A DNA stretch of 43,576 bases. Origin: a virus. This document shows positions 37,609-43,576 of this stretch, one piece after another (the first letter of the stretch is position 1; each line of letters opens with the position of its first letter). The translations under genes and the position numbers were made by a program. Under the pieces are notes generated by a model that searched no databases, was not told the origin of the DNA, and saw nothing but the letters and a program-made list of their open reading frames with translations. The DNA lies in the IMG/VR virus record IMGVR_UViG_3300044819_000036, positions 1 to 43,576 of that record; one strand, written 5' to 3'.

Positions 37609-39092
37609 TCGTGCGGACCTTCGACGGGCTGCAGGCGCTGACGACGCCGACGATGCCGCGCTGGTCCCCGTCCGCGGGCGGCTCGGTCAACCTCTACGAC
37701 TACCGGCATACCTACTTCGAGATTTACCGGACGCAGCCGAACGTGCGGATCTGTGTCGACTTTCTCGCCCGCAACGTCGCGGACGTCGCGCCGCAAGCCT
37801 TCCGCCGCGTCTCGGACACCGACCGCGTGCGCCTCGCCGATCACGATCTCATCACCTGGCTCGATCACCCGAACCCGGCGACCGTGCGGTTTCGCCTCGT
37901 CGAGGATCTCATCACCGACCTCGGAATCTACTACCGCGCGTTCCTGTTGAAAGTGCGCTACGTCGGCGCCGACGGCCGCGACGCGATCGGGCTCGTGCGG
38001 CTGCCGCCCGACGAGACACAGGCTCTGCCAGAGGGGGCGCTGCTGCCGCAGTACTTCCGCTGGACCGTGAACGGCCGGTTCCGGGACTTCGCGCCGTCCG
38101 AGATCGTGCACTTCGCCGGCTACAAGCTCGGGATCTCGCCGCTCGAGACGCTGCGCCGGATCCTCGCCGAAGAACACGCCGCCGGGGAGTATCGCGAGCA
38201 CTTCTGGCGCCACGGCGCCCGGGTGCCCGGCGTCGTGACGCGGCCCGCGACCGCGAAGCGGTACACCCAGGAACGGGCCGACGAGTGGCGGGAGGGCTGG
38301 CGGGCCGCCTACGGCGGCGCCGGCGGCGAGGACGTCGTCCTGCTCCAGGAGGGCGAAACGTTTCAGCAGACGACGCAGAGCGCGAAGGACTCCGAGTACA
38401 CCGTCGGCGGGAAGCTGCGGCGCGAAATCTGCGCGTCCGTCTACCAGATCCCCCAGCCGTTTGTCGGCATCCTCGATCACGCGACGTTCAGCAACATCCG
38501 TGAGCAGCACAAGAACCTCTACCAGGATTGCCTCGGGCCGTGGTTCGAATGGCTGCGCCAGGAGATCCACCGGCAACTGCTCGTCGAGTGCGAGGACCAG
38601 GCGCACGTGTACCTCGAGTTCAACATCGACAAGAAGCTCGCGGGCACGCCGGAAGAGCGCGCGGCCTCGATCTACCTGTCGACGGGCCGGCCGTGGCGCA
38701 CGGTCAGTGAAGCGCGCGCGCTCGAGAACTTGCCGCATCTCGACGATCCCACCCTCGACGAGGTCGCGCAGCAGCAGGGCGGCCCCGCGACGAACACGGC
38801 GCCCGCCGAACCGCCCGCGAAGGGCATGACGCGGACCGATGGCGGCGACGGGACCGACAGCACTGACGCGATTACCGTGACGCCGATCCTGCAGGCGCAT
38901 CGGACGCGCCAAACCGCCCGCCTGAACAAACTGCCCGCGGCGGAGCGCCCCGCGGCCTTCTTCGCCGACTTCGATCGCTGGAACCGCGAGCTCGCGGCCG
39001 ACCTGACGCCCCTGCTCGGCGCCGACCAGGCTGCGCGGGTCGCGATCCAGGCCAACGTCCGGACGTTTGACGCGCTGGAGACCGCCGCATGA
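37605..39092 (+). CDS. Portal protein (HK97 type)
   Basis: 495 residues from the GTG at 37605, which overlaps the upstream stop. HK97-portal features: 'NVRICVDFLARNVADVAPQA', 'DHDLITWLDHPNPATVRFRL', 'EIVHFAGYKLGISPLETLRR', 'KLRREICASVYQIPQPFVGI' and 'STGRPWRTVSEARALENLPH'. Portals form the dodecameric DNA channel at one head vertex. It is followed by protease and capsid genes in the usual order. Confidence 0.93.
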   Translation: MIVRTFDGLQALTTPTMPRWSPSAGGSVNLYDYRHTYFEIYRTQPNVRICVDFLARNVADVAPQAFRRVSDTDRVRLADHDLITWLDHPNPATVRFRLVEDLITDLGIYYRAFLLKVRYVGADGRDAIGLVRLPPDETQALPEGALLPQYFRWTVNGRFRDFAPSEIVHFAGYKLGISPLETLRRILAEEHAAGEYREHFWRHGARVPGVVTRPATAKRYTQERADEWREGWRAAYGGAGGEDVVLLQEGETFQQTTQSAKDSEYTVGGKLRREICASVYQIPQPFVGILDHATFSNIREQHKNLYQDCLGPWFEWLRQEIHRQLLVECEDQAHVYLEFNIDKKLAGTPEERAASIYLSTGRPWRTVSEARALENLPHLDDPTLDEVAQQQGGPATNTAPAEPPAKGMTRTDGGDGTDSTDAITVTPILQAHRTRQTARLNKLPAAERPAAFFADFDRWNRELAADLTPLLGADQAARVAIQANVRTFDALETAA

Positions 39093-40084
39093 AGCCCGAA
39101 CGCTACGCCCACGTCCTCAGCTTCGCGCTGTCGCATCCGTGGGCCGTGCAGCCCGAGATGATGCCGGTGATCGCGGGGATCCTCGCGCGGCACATCGCCG
39201 GCGTCGATTCGAGCGCCGAGATCGCGGCCGCGCTCGTAAATCGGAAGAACCTGCCGCAACCCACGGTCGGGAGCGTCGCGATCATCCCGATCTACGGCTG
39301 CATCGCGCCCCGCATGAACCTGTTCTCGGAGTACTCGGGCGGGACGACGTTCGAGAAGCTGACCAACCAGCTCCATCAGGCGATGGCCAACGCCGACGTC
39401 AAGACGATCGTCCTCGACGTCGACTCACCCGGCGGCAGCGTCGCCGGCTGCGCCGAATTCACGGCCGAAGTGATGAAGGCGCGCGTCAAGAAACCGATCA
39501 TCGCGCAGGCGCAGTTCACGATGGCCTCGGCCGCGTACTATCTCGCGTCTGCGGCGACCGAAATTGTGGCGGCGCCGTCGGCCTTCACGGGCTCGATCGG
39601 CGTGTATTGGATGCACGACGACCTCTCGGAAGCGTTGGCGCTCCTCGGCATCAAGCGGACGTTCATCTCCGCCGGCGACGGCAAACTCGACGGCAACGAG
39701 ACCGAACCCTTGAGCCCCGCGGCGGCCGCGCGCCGGAAGCAGATCGTCGACACGATGTACGGCGCGTTTGTCGATCAGGTGGTGAACGGCCGCGGCAAGG
39801 GCATGACACCCGAGCGGGTCCGGACCGACTGGAAGGCCTACGTCTACGGGTCCACCGACGCCCAGTCGATCGGCATGGTCGACCGCGTCGCCACGCTCAA
39901 CGACACCCTCACGCGCTTGCTGACCGATTCGACGAATCCCGCGGACCAGCGCGCGCTCGCCACCCTCTCGACGCCCGACGCCACCGACCAGGAGCCGCCC
40001 ATCGCGGCCACGTCGCAGGAGCGGACGGCTGACCTCGCCTGGCAGAACCGTATCGACGCGGAGCTGCAGACCCTGACCCTCTGA
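39089..40084 (+). CDS. S49-type (SppA-like) prohead protease
   Basis: 331 residues. 'VKTIVLDVDSPGGSVAGCAE' carries the SPGG oxyanion motif; 'QFTMASAAYYLASAATEIVA' holds the nucleophile Ser147; 'FTGSIGVYWMHDDL' and 'TFISAGDGKLDGNE' follow, the latter with a candidate Lys general base. These enzymes cleave the capsid precursor N-terminus during head maturation. Located between portal and major capsid genes, as expected. Confidence 0.92.
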   Translation: MKPERYAHVLSFALSHPWAVQPEMMPVIAGILARHIAGVDSSAEIAAALVNRKNLPQPTVGSVAIIPIYGCIAPRMNLFSEYSGGTTFEKLTNQLHQAMANADVKTIVLDVDSPGGSVAGCAEFTAEVMKARVKKPIIAQAQFTMASAAYYLASAATEIVAAPSAFTGSIGVYWMHDDLSEALALLGIKRTFISAGDGKLDGNETEPLSPAAAARRKQIVDTMYGAFVDQVVNGRGKGMTPERVRTDWKAYVYGSTDAQSIGMVDRVATLNDTLTRLLTDSTNPADQRALATLSTPDATDQEPPIAATSQERTADLAWQNRIDAELQTLTL

Positions 40085-40096
40085 CGGAGATTCATC

Positions 40097-41680
40097 ATGA
40101 CCGGCTCCAGTATTCCGATCTTCCTCATCGCCCTCATCGTCGCGATCGCCAACGCCCCGACCAACATTTACGACGTCCACGCGTGGAACGTCGGCATCGG
40201 TGAAGGGGAACCGTGGCGGCAGAAGCTGTCCGGCCTCAAGACTCGCGTCACCCGCGGCTTCGCGCGTCTCGTCGCCTTCCTGTGGCCGCATCGCCAGCAG
40301 ATCGCCGCGATCACGTGCGCGCTCCTCGTGCTGCTGCTCGCGCCGCATACCGCGCACGCGCACAGCTTCACCGCCGTCGGCGTGGCCGGCACCCTCGCCC
40401 AGCTCGAAACCGACCTCCGCGCCAAGCAGGCGGAAATCCAGACCTTGATCGAAACCCAGATGCGCGCCTGCGAGGCGCACGTCGTCACGCCGGCGTCGGC
40501 CGACGGCAAAACTGCCGCGGTCACCGGGCGCCTGCGCACCGACGAAGAAAAAGCGGCCGTTCAGACCCTCCTCAACGAAGGCAAGGCGATCCGCGCGCGC
40601 ATCGACGGCATGATGGGCGACGCGAACCTCCTGGCCGAGATCGAGCGCCTGACCGCCGGGATGATCGCGCAGGGGAAAACCCCGACGACCGGTCGATCGG
40701 GCGCGCGCGAGACGCGCTCCATGGGGCAGCAGTTCATCGAAGATCCCGCGCTCCGCGCCTTCCTCAAGGCCGGCGGCCACCAGGTCCAGCAGGGCGTGAT
40801 GTTCACGTCGCCGGCCGTGGACCTGCAGGCCACCCTCCTCGACACGTCGTCGGGCGAAGGCGGGCCGCTCATCGTGCCGGACTATCGGCCCGGCGTCATC
40901 ATGATCGGCCTGCGACGCACCGTCGTCGCCGATCTCATCGCGCCCGGCACGACCACGAGCAACGCGATCATCTACATGAAGGAGCTCGCCGAGACCAACG
41001 CGGCCGCGGCCGTGGCGGAAGGCATCGCGAAGCCCGAATCGGCACTGTCCTTCGTCCAGGCGACGGACCCGGTCACGAAAATCGCGACGTGGATCCCGGT
41101 CACGACGGAGATGCTCGAGGACTACGAGGCCATGCAGTCGCTCATCGACGCGCGGCTGCGGATGTTCCTGAGCCTCGCCGAAGAGGATCAGCTCCTCAAC
41201 GGCAACGGCACCGCGCCGAACATGCGCGGCATCAACAACCGCACCGCGCTCGCGGCGGCCATCGCGCGCGGCACGGACAGCAACATGGACGCGGTCATGA
41301 AGCAGATCTCGGCCATCGCGACCAACGCGTTCATCCAGCCGGACGGGTTCGTCATGAACCCGACGAACTGGCTGACCATCCAGCTCGCGAAAAACGCCAA
41401 CGGCAACTACATGGGCTCGGGCCCGTGGGCGGGGCCGCAACAGCCGATGCTCTGGGGCATCCCCGGCGCGATCACCCCGGCTGAACCGGCGGGCACGGCG
41501 CTCGTGGGCGCGTTCGCGACGTGCGCGCAGTTCTTCCGCAAGGGCGGCGTGAAAGCCGCGATGAGCAACAGCCACCTCGACTTCTTCACCACGAACAAGG
41601 TCGCGATGCTCGTCGAAGAGCGCGGCGCGCTCTGCGTCTACCGCGAAGCGGCGTTCGGCAAGGTCACCGGCCTCGCGTAA
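40097..41680 (+). CDS. Major capsid protein (HK97 fold) with hydrophobic N-terminal extension
   Basis: 527 residues. From about 97 a delta-type scaffold helix (TLAQLETDLRAKQAEIQTLI, 'EEKAAVQTLLNEGKAIRARI') precedes an HK97-fold body (GGPLIVPDYRPGVIMIGLRR, 'ESALSFVQATDPVTKIATWI', 'AEEDQLLNGNGTAPNMRGIN', 'DGFVMNPTNWLTIQLAKNA'). The first 95 residues are unusual: hydrophobic segments at 6-20 (IPIFLIALIVAIANA) and 68-83 (AAITCALLVLLLAP) then HTAHAHS, like a signal peptide. The extension is probably removed by the upstream protease or made from a different start. Confidence 0.9.
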   Translation: MTGSSIPIFLIALIVAIANAPTNIYDVHAWNVGIGEGEPWRQKLSGLKTRVTRGFARLVAFLWPHRQQIAAITCALLVLLLAPHTAHAHSFTAVGVAGTLAQLETDLRAKQAEIQTLIETQMRACEAHVVTPASADGKTAAVTGRLRTDEEKAAVQTLLNEGKAIRARIDGMMGDANLLAEIERLTAGMIAQGKTPTTGRSGARETRSMGQQFIEDPALRAFLKAGGHQVQQGVMFTSPAVDLQATLLDTSSGEGGPLIVPDYRPGVIMIGLRRTVVADLIAPGTTTSNAIIYMKELAETNAAAAVAEGIAKPESALSFVQATDPVTKIATWIPVTTEMLEDYEAMQSLIDARLRMFLSLAEEDQLLNGNGTAPNMRGINNRTALAAAIARGTDSNMDAVMKQISAIATNAFIQPDGFVMNPTNWLTIQLAKNANGNYMGSGPWAGPQQPMLWGIPGAITPAEPAGTALVGAFATCAQFFRKGGVKAAMSNSHLDFFTTNKVAMLVEERGALCVYREAAFGKVTGLA

Positions 41681-41706
41681 GCGCGACGTCGACGACGGCA
41701 GTTCTG

Positions 41707-41740
41707 GCCGCGGCGTGAGGGGCATCCTTCACGTCGCGGC
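41707..41740. terminator. Strong hairpin between capsid and decoration genes
   Basis: GCCGCGGCGTGA pairs with TCACGTCGCGGC (one G-U), and the loop can pair further to leave GCAT. A TTTT lies 8 bases later (GTCCTCGCTTTT). It may partly terminate, or stabilise the abundant capsid mRNA. Confidence 0.7.
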
Positions 41741-41767
41741 GTCCTCGCTTTTCAGGGAGAGATCGAC

Positions 41768-42115
41768 ATGCCGCGATGGAACAGCGTCAAGAATCAGTAC
41801 GAGCGTGGCGAGGACATCGCCGCGTATACGGCGGACGGCGCGATCGCCGTCACGGACGGCGTCCACGAGCTCGCGAAAACGAGCGCCGGCGCCTTCACCC
41901 TCGCGCCGCCGGCCGCCGGCGACGATGGGATGCTGCTCAGCATCACCGCGAAAACCGCGTTCGCGCATACCGTCACGATCACGGAAGGCCTCGGCGGCAA
42001 GGGCGCGAGCTTCGACGTGATCAGCTTCGCCGCCGTCGGCGACACGATCACGCTGCGCGCGGTCAACCTGCACTGGGTGCCGGTCGGCGCGCCGTACGGG
42101 GCGACGATCGCGTAA
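41768..42115 (+). CDS. Head decoration / stabilisation protein
   Basis: 115 residues with a GGGAGAG Shine-Dalgarno site. Beta-rich sequence (DGVHELAKTSAGAFTLAPPA, 'DGMLLSITAKTAFAHTVTIT', 'GDTITLRAVNLHWVPVG') resembles small capsid-decorating or fibre-like proteins found just after major capsid genes. It probably binds the outside of the head. The family name is not certain. Confidence 0.68.
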   Translation: MPRWNSVKNQYERGEDIAAYTADGAIAVTDGVHELAKTSAGAFTLAPPAAGDDGMLLSITAKTAFAHTVTITEGLGGKGASFDVISFAAVGDTITLRAVNLHWVPVGAPYGATIA

Positions 42116-42119
42116 GTCC

Positions 42120-42374
42120 ATGACCCTACCTGATCCTGGCCCCTGCCTCGTCTGCGGCGCCGCCCACTGCACGTGTGGCGGCGCGCAGGCGGTCGTGATT
42201 CCGCAGCTACCGGCCCGAGACGCCGCGGCGCGGACGTCGTCGGATCCGCGGCTGGGAACACTGGCTGCCCCGGCTGGTGATGGCGCGGAGGCCGGCGACT
42301 CCGCGCCGCCGCTCGGTGACGATCAACCCGTCTCGACGGATACGTATCGCGGGAAGAAGAAGCGGGCGCACTGA
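42120..42374 (+). CDS. Small Cys/His protein
   Basis: 84 residues. CLVC and 'CGAAHCTC' at the start could bind zinc. The rest is Ala/Asp/Pro-rich and disordered, with a basic end (TYRGKKKRAH). Short proteins of this type often lie between capsid and connector genes. Function unknown. Confidence 0.58.
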   Translation: MTLPDPGPCLVCGAAHCTCGGAQAVVIPQLPARDAAARTSSDPRLGTLAAPAGDGAEAGDSAPPLGDDQPVSTDTYRGKKKRAH

Positions 42375-42375
42375 A

Positions 42376-43041
42376 ATGGGCACGTTTATGCAGCCCCCGT
42401 TCTGGTCGCTCGGACCGCGGGCCTACGCCATCGCGCCGCACGCGGTCTCGATCCTGGTGACGCCGCCGGCGCTCGAGCCGCTGACGCTCGAGCAAGGCAA
42501 GCTGCGCGCCGGCCTCGACTGGGTCGCCGGCGATCCGCGGGATGACCTGATGGTCGGGTTCATCGCGGCCGCACGATCGAAAGTCGAGCAAGACACCGGC
42601 TTGGCGCTGCTCACGCAGACGCGCGACGTGTATCTCGACTCGGTGCAGCAGCGCACGATCGCGTTGCCGTCGCAATCGCGGCCGCTGCAGGACGTGACCT
42701 CCATCAAATCGACGGACACGTCCGGCGCCGTCAACACGCTCGACCCGGCGAATTACGTGGTCGATCTCTCGAGCGGGCGGATCGGCCTGGCCGTCGCCGG
42801 CGTCTGGCCGACCGACCTGCGCTATTTCCAGCCGTGGGTGATCCGGATCGTGTCGGGCTACGTCGACGTCGCCGCCCTGACGGCAGCGGCGCCTGGCCTG
42901 GTGCACGCGGTTGGGCTCATGACGGCGCACTACGCGACGGTCGGGCGGGACATCGCCGCCGTCGAGCGCGTGTCCGGCATCGAAGTGCCGTTTGGGTACG
43001 AGGACGCGATCGCGCCGTACAAGCTCGTGGTGGTGGCCTGA
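42376..43041 (+). CDS. Head-tail connector protein (gp6-like)
   Basis: 221 residues from the ATG at 42376. 'EPLTLEQGKLRAGLDWVAGD', 'LMVGFIAAARSKVEQDTGLA' and 'LLTQTRDVYLD' form the helical/beta core of phage gp6-like connectors, and 'YFQPWVIRIVSGYVD' and the C-terminal 'MTAHYATVGRDI' also fit. These proteins attach to the portal and form the first ring of the neck. Confidence 0.87.
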   Translation: MGTFMQPPFWSLGPRAYAIAPHAVSILVTPPALEPLTLEQGKLRAGLDWVAGDPRDDLMVGFIAAARSKVEQDTGLALLTQTRDVYLDSVQQRTIALPSQSRPLQDVTSIKSTDTSGAVNTLDPANYVVDLSSGRIGLAVAGVWPTDLRYFQPWVIRIVSGYVDVAALTAAAPGLVHAVGLMTAHYATVGRDIAAVERVSGIEVPFGYEDAIAPYKLVVVA

Positions 43042-43397
43042 TGGGCGCCGTCGGCCCGACCACCGCCATCGCCGATCGCCCGCATCGGGTGACGCTCCAG
43101 AATCCCGGGCCCGCCGTGCCGGACGGAGACGGAGGCTACGCGCAAAGCTGGATCGACCTGGCCCCGCCGGCGCTCTCCGCGAAGATCGCGCCGGCGACCG
43201 CGCGGGATCTCGAGAAAGTGGCGGCCGGCACGGTGCTGTCGACGGCGTCGCACATCGTGACGATGCCGTATCACCCGCAGGTGACGACGAAGACGCGGAT
43301 TCTCTTCAACGGCCGCGTGTTTAACGTGACGGGCGTCGCGACCCCCGATGAAGGCGGCGTCGAAACGATCGCGATCTGCGCGGAGGTCGTCGCGTGA
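43041..43397 (+). CDS. Head closure / head-tail joining protein
   Basis: 118 residues; the ATG shares one base with the previous stop. 'IADRPHRVTLQNPGPAVPDG', 'DGGYAQSWIDLAPPALSAKI' and 'TKTRILFNGRVFNVTGVA' match the small beta-barrel head-closure family (SPP1 gp16/HK97 gp7-like). It closes the neck after packaging. Its end contains a GGAGGT that serves the next gene. Confidence 0.85.
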   Translation: MGAVGPTTAIADRPHRVTLQNPGPAVPDGDGGYAQSWIDLAPPALSAKIAPATARDLEKVAAGTVLSTASHIVTMPYHPQVTTKTRILFNGRVFNVTGVATPDEGGVETIAICAEVVA

Positions 43398-43576
43398 ACC
43401 ATGCGCATCAGCTCGACCGCATCGAGCGGAAACTCGATCAACTACTGCAGCAAGTCCACGTCATCGGACTTCAGGAGACGACGATCATGAAAGAACTCGA
43501 CGACTTGACCGCCCAGGTGAAGGCCAACACGGACGCCGAGGCCTCCGCCATCGCGCTCATCAACGGCATCGCCGCA
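43394..43576 (+). CDS. Small helical protein, 5' part of the junction-spanning gene
   Basis: The GTG at 43394 overlaps the previous stop and has a perfect GGAGGT 6 bases upstream. The first 31 residues (VNHAHQLDRIERKLDQLLQQ, then VHVIGLQETTI) form an amphipathic helix that leads in frame into the ATG at 43487. In the circle the frame continues at bases 1-241, for 98 residues in all. It is cut off at the window end. Confidence 0.72.
   Translation, partial: MNHAHQLDRIERKLDQLLQQVHVIGLQETTIMKELDDLTAQVKANTDAEASAIALINGIAA
43450..43576. repeat. Terminal direct repeat, copy 2
   Basis: Identical to bases 1-127; it closes the circle. Confidence 0.95.

Overview
The window is a tailed-phage genome from a high-GC bacterial host, and it looks complete and circular. 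Bases 1-127 recur exactly at 43450-43576, so the unique unit is 43,449 bp. One small gene runs across the join. The tape-measure protein, a lambda G/GT-type frameshifted tail chaperone and an HK97-type head set, with no contractile-sheath gene, point to siphovirus morphology. No tRNA, rRNA, CRISPR array or insertion sequence was seen. The host cannot be named from this sequence. Consensus-like sigma70 promoters, Shine-Dalgarno sites and a lipoprotein-like gene fit a high-GC, probably Gram-negative bacterium, but that is inference.

Layout. (1) Late region, + strand, running from 33332 through the join to 15640: HNH nuclease, candidate cos region, small terminase, an opposite-strand HNH gene, large terminase, portal, S49 protease, major capsid protein, decoration protein, head-tail connectors, tail completion proteins, major tail protein, G/GT chaperone, tape measure, tail tip and fibre proteins. 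Membrane proteins, a SleB-type lysis hydrolase and a DUF1353 protein follow. (2) A leftward operon of ten small genes, 17928 to 15637, headed by a DUF4160/DUF2442 pair. Several members share a basic C-terminal tail, and one gene is duplicated. (3) A regulatory hub at 17936-17974, where two divergent promoters overlap on one perfect palindrome. (4) A rightward early region, 18113-31187: zinc-binding proteins, an HNH nuclease, a Cro/CI-like repressor with its own operator-promoter, an excisionase-like protein and a serine recombinase. Then come a replication module (initiator gene containing iterons, plus a DnaC-like loader), a DUF5131 protein, a HerA-type ATPase, a double-HTH protein and many small genes. 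(5) A second leftward operon, 32562 to 31244, headed by an excisionase-like HTH protein.

Working together: the repressor, excisionase-like protein and serine recombinase suggest a temperate life cycle. The replication module resembles lambda O-ori-P, with the origin candidate inside the initiator gene. Most genes overlap by 4 bp (ATGA or GTGA), so translation is probably coupled along long operons.

Most notable observations: the shared divergent promoter/operator with a leaderless start; the iteron array inside the initiator gene; a cluster of mini-genes ending in the same lysine-rich tail; a gene split by one in-frame TGA; a coding-frame switch inside the HerA gene; and a major capsid protein carrying an N-terminal extension with two hydrophobic segments.
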